This document shows, piece by piece, positions 43,239 through 51,530 of a stretch of DNA of 64,000 nt (position 1 is the stretch's first letter; the number at the start of each line of letters is the position of its first letter). Position numbers and translations under genes: made by a program. Source of the stretch: VAZQ01 sp035293945 (GTDB taxonomy: Bacteria > Pseudomonadota > Alphaproteobacteria > Rhizobiales > Xanthobacteraceae). The DNA lies in assembly GCA_035293945.1 (NCBI GenBank), contig DATGLV010000025.1, positions 99,681-163,680 of the forward strand, read 5' to 3'. The notes beneath the pieces are model-generated. The model had not been told where the DNA came from. It made no database searches and saw nothing but the letters and a program-made list of their open reading frames with translations.

Positions 43239-44357
43239 ATGGCCAGAGCACGCTGGGGCGCCATTCGTATTCTCGTTCTCGGCTTCTCGCTGCTCGTGAG
43301 CTGTGTCGCGTTTGATATGAACGATCGCGCAGCGGCACAGAGCACAGTTGCACAGCCGCAATACGGCCTCGCATCCAAGCGGCCGGTATTGCAGGCGGCC
43401 TGCCGATACTGCCCGTGGGGGGCACTCGGCGACGTCGTAAAGAAGGCGATGTCGTTCTATGGCTACGACGTGGCGATCTGTTACGCATGCTCCGGCGAGG
43501 ATGGGGCGCGCATTGTTTCGCGGCGACTGACGCCGCCTGAAGTGACGGACCGGCAATTCGCCGAGGGCACGGGCCTGCAGCCGCAAGCGCCGATCGATTT
43601 CGGTGTTACCAATGCCGAAAATGTCCGGCGCGCCTACGAGGGCAAGGAGGCCTATCAGAAAGACGGGCCCATGGCCAACCTGCGCGTGATCGCCCGAATA
43701 GAGAGCCCTGCCTATCTGATGGTAGCAGCCGTGCGTTCCTCGGGCATTACGGATCTGCATCAGATCGCAGAGAAGAAGATGCCGGTGCGAATCATGGCGG
43801 GCGTCGCCGGCGGTCTCGGCAACATCGACGTGGTTCTCAGGCACTACGGATTTTCCCGTCAGGATGTCCTTTCCTGGGGAGGGAAAATTCTTGCCGGAAA
43901 CGCGCTCCTGCGGAACCCGGACTTTGACGTGATCATCGGCGTCGGAGTGCTTGCCAACTACCCCGAAGGAGGGATGTGGTACGAGATGACACAGCGGAAG
44001 GATCTCACCTTTTTCCCGATCCCGGAGGAATTGCGCCAAAAGCTGGTGAGGGAGAACGGCGCAGTCCTGGTCGATTTGCCGTTTCGCTACATGCGCGGCG
44101 TCGGCGACACTGCGATTCCAACGGTCGGTTTCTCGGGCATCGACGTCTATGGTCGGGACGATTTATCCGATGCTTTCGTCTATGATGTGGCCAAAGCACT
44201 CGATGAGAAGCGTGATCTGATCCGCTGGACAGGCCAGCCGTTCTCCTACGATCCGATGACCGTGGCCAACGGGAGCGGCGTCCCGCTGCATCCGGCCGCG
44301 GCTGAATATTATCGCGAGCGCGGATACCCCGTGGATGCGATGCAGGCGACAAAGTAG
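43239..44357 (+). CDS. TAXI-family TRAP transporter solute receptor
   Basis: 372 aa exported binding protein. Seen: signal peptide (1-about 33), CRYCPWGALGDVVKKAMSFYGYDVAICYACSGEDGARIVSRR near the N-terminus with two Cys-pair motifs, and the TAXI-like layout with FGVTNAENVRRAYEG. ATG 43239 follows aggggaag. TRAP membrane subunits are not in the window. The four Cys (CRYC, CYAC) are unusual for this family and may form disulfides or bind a cofactor. Confidence 0.8.
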   Translation: MARARWGAIRILVLGFSLLVSCVAFDMNDRAAAQSTVAQPQYGLASKRPVLQAACRYCPWGALGDVVKKAMSFYGYDVAICYACSGEDGARIVSRRLTPPEVTDRQFAEGTGLQPQAPIDFGVTNAENVRRAYEGKEAYQKDGPMANLRVIARIESPAYLMVAAVRSSGITDLHQIAEKKMPVRIMAGVAGGLGNIDVVLRHYGFSRQDVLSWGGKILAGNALLRNPDFDVIIGVGVLANYPEGGMWYEMTQRKDLTFFPIPEELRQKLVRENGAVLVDLPFRYMRGVGDTAIPTVGFSGIDVYGRDDLSDAFVYDVAKALDEKRDLIRWTGQPFSYDPMTVANGSGVPLHPAAAEYYRERGYPVDAMQATK

Positions 44358-44428
44358 GTCGGGCGTCCCGCATTCATCGAGCGGCTTGCCTTCAGCCACG
44401 AAGTCTTTGCAGGCGGGGTGAAGCTTGA

Positions 44429-44656
44429 TCAGGGCCTCAGGTATCTGTTGAACCAGTCGAGGGTACGCTGCCAGGCGAGCTTAGCGGCAGCCTCGTCATA
44501 ACGCGGACTTGTATCGTTGTGGAAGCCGCGATCGACGCCTGCATAGACATGGCCTTCATGCGGCACATGCGCTGCGGCAAGCGCGGCGTCAAAAGCTGGC
44601 CAACCGGCGGTGATGCGCGCATCGAGCTCGGCATAATGGGCCAGGAGCGGCGTCAC
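44429..44656 (-). pseudogene. dienelactone hydrolase, C-terminal remnant
   Basis: 75 codons matching the last third of cytoplasmic DLH enzymes (LLAHYAELDARITAGWPAFDAALAAA, HNDTSPRYDEAAAKLAWQRTLDWF). The catalytic His step usually read as NHGFHND is here DRGFHND, so the catalytic His is lost. The upstream part of the gene is absent and 44657-44886 is non-coding. A broken gene, not an active enzyme. Confidence 0.8.
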
Positions 44657-44886
44657 GATCCTGTGGAGTGAAAAATATGTCGCGGGCCGGCGCCTCTACG
44701 CGGTACTCGGTAATGAATGGGCAGCGATGATGTCCGTTGATGGGGAAGCAGCGAGCTTCGTTTGCTCGGATCGAGATTTCCTGGATCCATGACCCATAGG
44801 AGAGGATGCAATTCACTCCACCGAGGGTCGGGCCAATACCCGCTTCGGCCGGGAGATGGAGGGAGGGGCCGTCGCGTCCCGAGCTA

Positions 44887-45663
44887 TCAACTGATCGCCT
44901 TAGACTCCTGCCCTCGCGCCGCGCGCACCTCGGTCGAGCGCGGCGGTGCCTCCTCCGACACCGAATAGGTCGCCTTGACGGCTGGCCGCAGCATCAGGCG
45001 CTGGAGCCACTCCCAGCTGCGCGGCGAAACCTGCTCATTCATCAGGTCCGGCGCCCAGCGCGGAATGCGCTCGACCGACGAGAGCACGTTGATGTCGGCG
45101 AGCGAATAGGTCGGCCCCGCGAGATAAGGTTGTTCGGCGAGCGCCTGCTCCATTCGGGCGACCGCGTAGCTGATCTTGGCACGCGCCTCGTCGATGTCCT
45201 CCTGCGGAAAGCCATGATAGGCCTTGAGCCATTTCTGCCGCTTGGAGTGCAGCGAGATGCGCGCCAGCGATTTTTCGAACGCCTCGCGGCCGCGCTCGCG
45301 CAGGATAGGTCCGATGCCGAACGCCCAGCCGATGGTGGCGATGGCATGAAACAGATGCTCGTCGACAATCTGGCTCCATCGGCGCATGCGCGCCCGCTCG
45401 AGCGCGCTCGCGGGCCGCAGCGGCGGATCGGGAAAAGCATCGTCGAGATATTCGTTGATCACGCTCGTCTCGGTGATGACTGCGCCGTCATGGATGAGCG
45501 TCGGCACCTGGCCATCCGGATTGATGGCGAGGAACTCGGGCGTCAGATGCTCCCCTTCGGGCAGGCGCAGGTAATGGCTCTTGTAGGAGAGCCCCTTCTC
45601 TTTCAAGGTCGTCCGAACCTTGACGGAGGCCTGCGATAGTCCCGCGTGATAGAGCTCCAGCAT
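44887..45663 (-). CDS. glutathione S-transferase family protein, last gene of the UGSC-like operon
   Basis: 258 aa. Seen: thioredoxin-fold N-terminus (LELYHAGLSQASVKVRTTLKEKGLSYKSHYL, PTLIHDGAVITETSVINEYLD) and all-helical C-terminal domain. Extended by a tail rich in Ser/Arg/Glu. ATG 45663 begins 2 bases after the TGA of the Bug gene, so it is the fifth and last gene of the operon 49329-44887. Substrate unknown; a role in glutathione-linked detoxification with the redox genes upstream is inference. Confidence 0.85.
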   Translation of the reverse strand: MLELYHAGLSQASVKVRTTLKEKGLSYKSHYLRLPEGEHLTPEFLAINPDGQVPTLIHDGAVITETSVINEYLDDAFPDPPLRPASALERARMRRWSQIVDEHLFHAIATIGWAFGIGPILRERGREAFEKSLARISLHSKRQKWLKAYHGFPQEDIDEARAKISYAVARMEQALAEQPYLAGPTYSLADINVLSSVERIPRWAPDLMNEQVSPRSWEWLQRLMLRPAVKATYSVSEEAPPRSTEVRAARGQESKAIS

Positions 45664-45665
45664 GA

Positions 45666-46715
45666 TCAAGGGTGCTGCACGTAGCTGCGATATTCCGCGA
45701 TCGTCTCGGCGGGAAACGAGGTGAGTTTGGTCCCGACGAACTGAGCGAGCTCCTCGCCGGTGTTGGGCCGGCCGATGTCGAGCCCGCGCTTCATTGCCTC
45801 GGTGACATAGTCCGGATTCGCGACCATCTTGAGGTAAGCCTCACGCAGGATCGCGGTGAGGTCGTCAGGCAGGCCCGGCGGGGCAACAAGGGGCAATCCC
45901 AGGCGTTGCGGTGCGCTCAAGAGCTCGAGCAGCGCTTTCTCCTTTCGATCGGCCACAAACGTGTCGAGCAGCGGCACGCCGGGCTCGAACGGCATGATCT
46001 GGAACACCGGCACGATCGCACCCGCGGCGATGAGATCGCTGCGCAGGCTTGCCTTCTGGCACAAGACACCGTCTGCCTCGCCGCGCTCGACGGCCAGGAC
46101 CGCGTCGTTGATGCCCGGATAGCCGCGCACCACCTTGAGCGGCAGCTTTTCGTACCTGGAGAGCACCTCCGGGATGATCGAGTTTGCCGTCGTGCTGCCG
46201 CTGCCGGCGATGACAATGGTACGCTTGGACGCCCGCAGGTCATCGAAGCTATGCACATTCGCGGCGCGGCGCATCCACAGCACGAAATTGCTGGAGGCGG
46301 AGCTGCCGATCCAGGTGAATCTGCGTAAGTCGTATTTTGTATCGGCAGCGCTGATGATCGGCGCCAGCGTGAAGCCGGAGCGGCCCGGCATGCCGAGCGT
46401 CAGTCCGTCCGGCTTGGCCAGGCTGTAGAGATAATTACCGAGGATGATTCCGCCGGCGCCCTGCATGTTCATTGGCAGGATGTTTGGCTCGCCGGGAATA
46501 AATTTTCCGAGGAAACGACCGACAAGGCGCATCTCGCTGTCGATGCCGCCGCCCGGCGGCTGCCCGGCGAATAAGGTGACGGTCTTGCCGCGATAGAAAT
46601 CCATCGGCGCCGCACGACCAGCCGGTGCGGCGAAGAGCACCGCCACAAGCGCGGAGATCGCAGCGCGGGCGCTCAGCGCCAGGCGTCGATCGAAACAGTC
46701 TTGCGGTACTTGCAT
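45666..46715 (-). CDS. Bug-type tripartite tricarboxylate transporter receptor
   Basis: 349 aa periplasmic receptor. Seen: signal peptide with an extended N-region, then MDFYRGKTVTLFAGQPPGGGIDSEMRLV (ligand loop), NMQGAGGIILGNY. The frame is open to 47006, but upstream of 46715 it overlaps the neighbour gene and has no signal; ATG 46715 overlaps that gene by 43 bases. Fourth gene of the operon. It probably brings in the substrate for the other operon products. Confidence 0.85.
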   Translation of the reverse strand: MQVPQDCFDRRLALSARAAISALVAVLFAAPAGRAAPMDFYRGKTVTLFAGQPPGGGIDSEMRLVGRFLGKFIPGEPNILPMNMQGAGGIILGNYLYSLAKPDGLTLGMPGRSGFTLAPIISAADTKYDLRRFTWIGSSASSNFVLWMRRAANVHSFDDLRASKRTIVIAGSGSTTANSIIPEVLSRYEKLPLKVVRGYPGINDAVLAVERGEADGVLCQKASLRSDLIAAGAIVPVFQIMPFEPGVPLLDTFVADRKEKALLELLSAPQRLGLPLVAPPGLPDDLTAILREAYLKMVANPDYVTEAMKRGLDIGRPNTGEELAQFVGTKLTSFPAETIAEYRSYVQHP

Positions 46716-47758
46716 CCCATCATGCGCCAATAGCCGTTGGCCTCCCCTCCGACCACGACCACGTTGATGTCCTTCTCCGGAAAGATGCGGATCGGCTCGT
46801 CCGGTGCGGCCTTGAGCCAAGTCGCCATCGGCTCCTGCCCGAAGGTCGCCCACGGGTAGACATAGTTCTGCACCAGCTGCAGGTCCCAGTAGCGCCCCGC
46901 CGGCATTTCGCCAGTTTCGTGGATGAAGCGGATGAGCTTCGCCTTGGTGTCGAAACCCCCACGATCGATGAATTGCTGCGCCGTGATCGGGTCGAGCAGA
47001 AGGCAAGGCGCGGAGTGGCCGTCGATGCCGGCCAGCATGTCGCGGACATGCTCACGCCAATGTTTTTCCCGCAGCCCGAGGCAAAACGTCGTCGAGCGAC
47101 AGCCCCAGAAAATGCTCACCGTGCTGTCGCCTACCGCGAACCCTTTTTGCACGTGCAGCGGTTCCCACGGGCTGCGCTCCTCGTTCTCCGCGAAAGTCAG
47201 ATTATTGTAGGTGTAGCCGTTGCCTTGTGAGCCCATGAAGCTCACGCCAGGCACGGAGCCGCCTTGCAGATTCTGCGACAAAAGCCCGTAGGCGCGGCCG
47301 ATGGTAGCGTTGGCGTGATTGTAGGGCCCCATGGCGCCGATTCCGGCGTTCATGCCGATCTCCTGCCGGATTGGGCCATTCACCACGACCATCGCCGAGG
47401 CCGAGCTCGACGTGCTGCTGCGTGCGGTCACCTCGGACGCGGCGAGCGCCAAGATCACGGGAAAGTATTCCGGCCGCGCCCCGGCCATGACGGCGTTCAC
47501 GGCGACCTTCTCGACCGTATACTCGAAGGCTACGCGGAACTCGGTCGGCTGCATGCGTCCGACGATCTCGTCGGGCGCATGGCTCGTATGGGCGAGCATT
47601 TGCGCGACCCGCTTCTCGGTCGGCAACACGATCGGCAGCTTGTCGGTCCAGTTGTTCTCGAGGAACAGCCGTTGCAGGTTGTCCTCGGTGTCCGGATCGA
47701 GGCACCGCGGCACCGCGTGGTCGAACTCCGCGGCTTCAGTCGACATTTCAGTCGACAT
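46673..47758 (-). CDS. large partner of UGSC-like protein, function unknown
   Basis: 361 aa, no signal peptide. Seen: N-terminal DKLPIVLPTEKRVAQML, then EYTVEKVAVNAVMAGARPEYFPVILA, a segment typical of a conserved but uncharacterised family found beside or fused to UGSC-type redox proteins, MVVVNGPIRQEIGMNAGIGAMGPYNHANATIGRA, and C-terminal Cys in CRSTTFCLG and APCLL. ATG 47758 opens with a 12-base tandem duplication (atgtcgactgaa twice), so ATG 47746 is an equal alternative; 47758 overlaps the UGSC stop, 47746 lies just after it. Enzyme activity not established. Confidence 0.75.
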   Translation of the reverse strand: MSTEMSTEAAEFDHAVPRCLDPDTEDNLQRLFLENNWTDKLPIVLPTEKRVAQMLAHTSHAPDEIVGRMQPTEFRVAFEYTVEKVAVNAVMAGARPEYFPVILALAASEVTARSSTSSSASAMVVVNGPIRQEIGMNAGIGAMGPYNHANATIGRAYGLLSQNLQGGSVPGVSFMGSQGNGYTYNNLTFAENEERSPWEPLHVQKGFAVGDSTVSIFWGCRSTTFCLGLREKHWREHVRDMLAGIDGHSAPCLLLDPITAQQFIDRGGFDTKAKLIRFIHETGEMPAGRYWDLQLVQNYVYPWATFGQEPMATWLKAAPDEPIRIFPEKDINVVVVGGEANGYWRMMGCKYRKTVSIDAWR

Positions 47759-48371
47759 GGCGCACCGTCAGCGCCTCGACGATCTCCTGCATCACCGGGC
47801 GGCCGCTGATTGGATCCGTGCCGTTCACATAGGCCTCGAGCTCGGCCGTGGTCTTGCCCATGACCGGCTGCGGCACGAACGCGCGCGGCGCCTGCGGTAG
47901 CCCCGCCATCTTGGTCACTGATTCGACCACGCGGTCAAACTTGTCAGTGTGCAGGGCCACCGTCGGGATGCCGTATTTGGTCTCGAGCGTGATCGCGTGG
48001 GTGGCGACGGCCGGCGAGCAGTTGCTGCAATGTCCGACGCCGAGGACAGCAGCATGGCCGTTGGCCTTGATTTCCTCCCAAGTCTTCGGATCATCCTTTT
48101 GATAGGTGGCCGAGAGCGAGATGATGCGCGTCGCGACGCCCGGCATGTGGCGAGCGAACCAGGCCGCCACTTGCTTCAACAGCTCGATCGAATCATCGAA
48201 TCGGCAATCAACCAGATAGACGGTCTTGCCGTCGAGGCTTTCGAGCCGCGGCGCCAAAGCCTTCCCCTTGATCTTCGGTGGGTAACCGACGGGGCTCAGC
48301 ACCACGATCTTCTCGGGCGAAGCGTCGCCCTCAATCCGGATCGGATTCTTCGGCGCGGTCACAATGTTCAT
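47748..48371 (-). CDS. UGSC-like CxxC redox protein
   Basis: 207 aa cytoplasmic protein related to the UGSC (seleno)protein family. Seen: LSPVGYPPKIKG near the start, a Rossmann-like core, then GVGHCSNCSPAVATHAITLETKYGIPTVALHTDKF, where the family's U-G-S-C becomes C-S-N-C (both Cys retained). C-terminal MQEIVEALTVRHVD. UGSC members are thought to do thiol/selenol chemistry on small molecules; here a Cys pair plus the adjacent TrxR-like flavoprotein suggests a dedicated reductant. Start ATG 48371, 22 bases after the flavoprotein stop. Confidence 0.75.
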   Translation of the reverse strand: MNIVTAPKNPIRIEGDASPEKIVVLSPVGYPPKIKGKALAPRLESLDGKTVYLVDCRFDDSIELLKQVAAWFARHMPGVATRIISLSATYQKDDPKTWEEIKANGHAAVLGVGHCSNCSPAVATHAITLETKYGIPTVALHTDKFDRVVESVTKMAGLPQAPRAFVPQPVMGKTTAELEAYVNGTDPISGRPVMQEIVEALTVRHVD

Positions 48372-48393
48372 GGGCTTTTCCTTCGGCGGTTCC

Positions 48394-49329
48394 TCATGTT
48401 TTCGTTGTCGGCACTATACGGCTGCCATCGAGATAGTGAAAGGCTGAGACCGCAGCGGTAGCGCCATCACCGGCAGCCGACGCGAGCAGCGCGACTGATG
48501 ACGTGCGAATATCGCCGGCTGCGAATATTCCAGGAACCGACGTGCCCATGTTCGTGTCAGTCTCGATATGGCCGCCGTCATCGAGCGTGAGGAGCCCGCG
48601 CAGGAACGCGGTGTTGGGCGCAAGTCCGACTGAGATAAAGACACCTGCGGTTTCATGCACCCGCGTGGCGCCGCCTGCGCGTAAGCGCACGCCGGTGACC
48701 GTTCCGTCACCTAGAATTTCCTCGACCACTGTCTCGAGCACGATCTCGACCTTCGCACAGGCAGCAATACGCTGGCGCAACGCCTGCTGGGCACCGAGAT
48801 TCGTACCGCGATGAAAGACGGTGACTTGCGCGGCGTGCTGCGCCAGCGCCAGCGCTTCGTGCAGGGCCGCATCGCCACCACCGACGACGCACACGTTGCG
48901 CCCGGCGAACAGCTCGCCGTCGCACGAAGCGCATTGCGACACGCCCTTGCCGCGGAATTCTTCCTCGCCCCGAATGTCGAGGGTCCGGCGTGTTGAGCCA
49001 GCAGCGATGATCACGGCGCGCGCCTGCAGGATCTCGGCCGCGCCGCGCACGATGAAGTGCTGCTTCAACCGTTCGACCGCGTCAACTGTATCCAGCATGA
49101 CCTCTGCGCCAGCCGCTTCGGCCTGCTGGTGCAAGAGCGGACCGAGATCGTGGCCACCGATGCCTTGCGGATATCCCGGCCAGTTTAAAATGCGCTCGAC
49201 ATTGCCGACCTGCCCGCCGACGCCCATCTGATCAAGCACCGCAACCTTGCAGCCATGCGCGCCGGCAACCATCGCGGCTGTAAGGCCGGCGACGCCCGCT
49301 CCGACTATCGCCACGTCGACGTCCTTCAT
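48394..49329 (-). CDS. thioredoxin-reductase-like FAD/NAD(P)H flavoprotein
   Basis: 311 aa, first sure gene of the five-gene leftward operon. Seen: FAD-binding GAGVAGLTAA, redox motif CASCDG, second Rossmann GGGDAALHEALALA, and GIFAAGDIRTSS near the C-terminus, the TrxB plan. Housekeeping TrxB is usually CATCDG, and this copy is unlinked to a thioredoxin gene; it probably reduces the UGSC-like protein next door. A short ORF (49326-49580) overlaps its start by ATGA. Confidence 0.92.
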   Translation of the reverse strand: MKDVDVAIVGAGVAGLTAAMVAGAHGCKVAVLDQMGVGGQVGNVERILNWPGYPQGIGGHDLGPLLHQQAEAAGAEVMLDTVDAVERLKQHFIVRGAAEILQARAVIIAAGSTRRTLDIRGEEEFRGKGVSQCASCDGELFAGRNVCVVGGGDAALHEALALAQHAAQVTVFHRGTNLGAQQALRQRIAACAKVEIVLETVVEEILGDGTVTGVRLRAGGATRVHETAGVFISVGLAPNTAFLRGLLTLDDGGHIETDTNMGTSVPGIFAAGDIRTSSVALLASAAGDGATAAVSAFHYLDGSRIVPTTKT

Positions 49330-49580
49330 CTGCTCCTCGATTGCTGGCGCGTGTCACCACAGTGTCCGCAAGTGATTGGACGGTGCTGGTTCGGAGCCTC
49401 GCAAGCCGATGCGGATGGGCGGCATTTCTGCGGACCAGTCAGGGTGTCGTCGCCAGAGGCGGCCATTTGCTCAGGTGATTGGCGAGCTGCCCGCAAATTC
49501 CATCGAGGATGATCCGCAACACCTTCGAGCAGACCTTCGGCGCGGATGCGGACCGGCCGACCGGCTATCGCCGCGGCCAT
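49326..49580 (-). CDS. possible small Cys-containing ORF upstream of TrxR-like gene
   Basis: 84 codons, ending in an ATGA overlap with the flavoprotein start. The C-terminus has a CxxC pair (TCGHCGDT) and an upstream Cys pair (KCRPSASAC). Codon use is only moderately GC3-rich and no family was recognised. The tight coupling argues for a gene, the base composition against. No other feature was seen in 49330-49628. Confidence 0.3.
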   Translation of the reverse strand: MAAAIAGRPVRIRAEGLLEGVADHPRWNLRAARQSPEQMAASGDDTLTGPQKCRPSASACEAPNQHRPITCGHCGDTRQQSRSR

Positions 49581-49628
49581 GATTGGACTGCTCTGTTGTG
49601 AGCGGCTTGTACCCTTTGCCCATCGGCA

Positions 49629-51336
49629 TCACAACGAGAATACATACAGCACCGTGGCGTTGCCCTGATCCTTTAGCTCAGGCGTGTTGGCAAGCCGGCT
49701 TTTGGCCGACGCGCCCGGTCCCGACGTAATCGCCAGATATTGCTTGCCGTTGACCTCAAAGGTCATCGGCGGGGCGGAAAAGCCCGTGCCCACATTGACC
49801 CTCCATAATTGATCGAGTGTGGTGTCGTCGAACGCCGCCACGGTGCCGTCGAGCAGGGCGGTGAAGACGACCCCACCGGCGGTCGCCAGCGTCCCGCTGG
49901 CGTTCGGGTAGCGCAGGTGCACGTTTTTCCTGATCTCGCCGGTGATCGGATCGACGGCGGTAAGGTTGCTTTCGAGACGCTGGGTGGTAGCGTCGAAACC
50001 GGCGATCCAACGCTTGCCCTTGATTTGCGGCTCGTGATTGTCCACGACGGTCTCGCAGGCGTCGAGAGCTGGAATGTAGATCAGCTTGGTCCTCGGGCTG
50101 TAGGAGGACGGCCAGAAATTGTTGCCGCCGAGGTGTGTCGGGCAGAGCTGCTTGAGCGGTGCGCCCGGGACCAGATTGCCGACCCCCCGCATAGATCTGC
50201 ACGTCCTTGTTCGGGTCGTAATCGAGCGGCTTGCCGGTCTTCTGGTCGACGCCCCTGGTCCAATTGACGTTATCCATGTAGGGCTTGGCGACGATGATCT
50301 GACCGTTGTTGCGGTCCATCGTGTAGAGAAAGCCGTTGCGGGCCGAATGGGTGATGAGCTTGCGCGGCTGCCCGTCGACCACGCTATCGATGAGAATATG
50401 GGTTCCGACCTCGTCGAAGTCCCACGCATCGTTGGGCGTGTACTGAAAGTACCAGTTCATCTTGCCCGAATCAGGGTCCCACGAGATCGCACTGTTGGTG
50501 AAGAGGTTGTCGCCCGGTCGGACGGTCGGATCGTATTCCGGCACCGGATTGCCGGTTCCCCAGATAGTCTGGCCGCTCCCTGGATCATACGTGCCGGTGA
50601 CCCAGACGGCGCCGCCGCCGGTTTCCCATGAATTGTTGTTGCCCTTCCAGGTCTCGCTGCCTGGCTCGCCCGGCGCCGGAACGGTGAACTTACGCCATGC
50701 CACCTTGCCGGTCGCCGCATCGACCGCCGCGAGCCAATCGCGGATGCCGGATGAACCCCCGGCAGCTCCGAACAGTATCTTGTCTTTGATAGCGAGCGGT
50801 GCGCCTCTCAGGCTCACCCCGGACTGGCCGAATTCTGTATTCGTCTCCCAGACGACCTTGCCGCTGTCCTTGTCGGTCGCGATGATGCGTGCTGGATAAT
50901 TGGCGATCGAGATGACGAAATTTCCCCACAACGCGACGCCGCGATTGGCAACCTGCCTCTCCTCCTTGGGATCCATACGCCACATGATCCGCCCGACCTC
51001 GCCCGATCGGACGTCGATCTTGTAGACGACGGCCCAGGAATCCACTGTGTAGAGAAAGCCGTCCTCGACGAGCGGTGTAGCCTCATTGAATTCGTCGCCG
51101 GCACTGCCTCCCAGGGAGACGGAGTAGGCGAGCCTCAGACCCTTCACATTATCCTTGTTGATTTGTGCGAGCGGCGAGTAGCGCTGGCCGTCGTAGGTCC
51201 GATGGTTCATGAGCCAATTCTGCGGCTCCTTGTCGGCGTTGACGAGCCGCGCGGGCGTCACCTCCGCGGCGCCGGCGGGCCAGCCCGCCGCGAGAAGGAC
51301 CGCTCCGGACAAAGCCGATGTGAGATATTGAGCCAT
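49629..51336 (-). pseudogene. PQQ-dependent dehydrogenase 3, frameshifted
   Basis: Quinoprotein dehydrogenase close to dehydrogenase 2. Seen in the first frame: signal peptide, propeller repeats, NDAWDFDE with Asp306 and Asp308, GTGNP; the Glu-ligand position aligns with Ser195. The frame is lost at a run of six C (50183-50188 on this strand, GGGGGG in the mRNA) after DVQIYAGG; removing one base rejoins the downstream frame (AGVGNLVPGAP) that continues to the normal C-terminus FSL at 49629. This is either an inactivating slip or a sequencing error. ATG 51336 follows gggaggatc. A GC-rich homopolymer error is plausible. Confidence 0.8.
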
Positions 51337-51530
51337 GATGATCCTCCCGCACTTCTGTTCACCATCGACCGAAGCTACCGCACTGGCAAAAACCTGGAAA
51401 GCGCGCAGACCCGGCCCGGCACGCTGTCTGCGCCCACCTCCTGCAAGACTTGCCGCACAATCTAACAATGGCGTCGGCCGCGGTGAGGCGCCGCGGCTCG
51501 CTTCCACACCGCAGCGCTGTTGTGTCGTGC

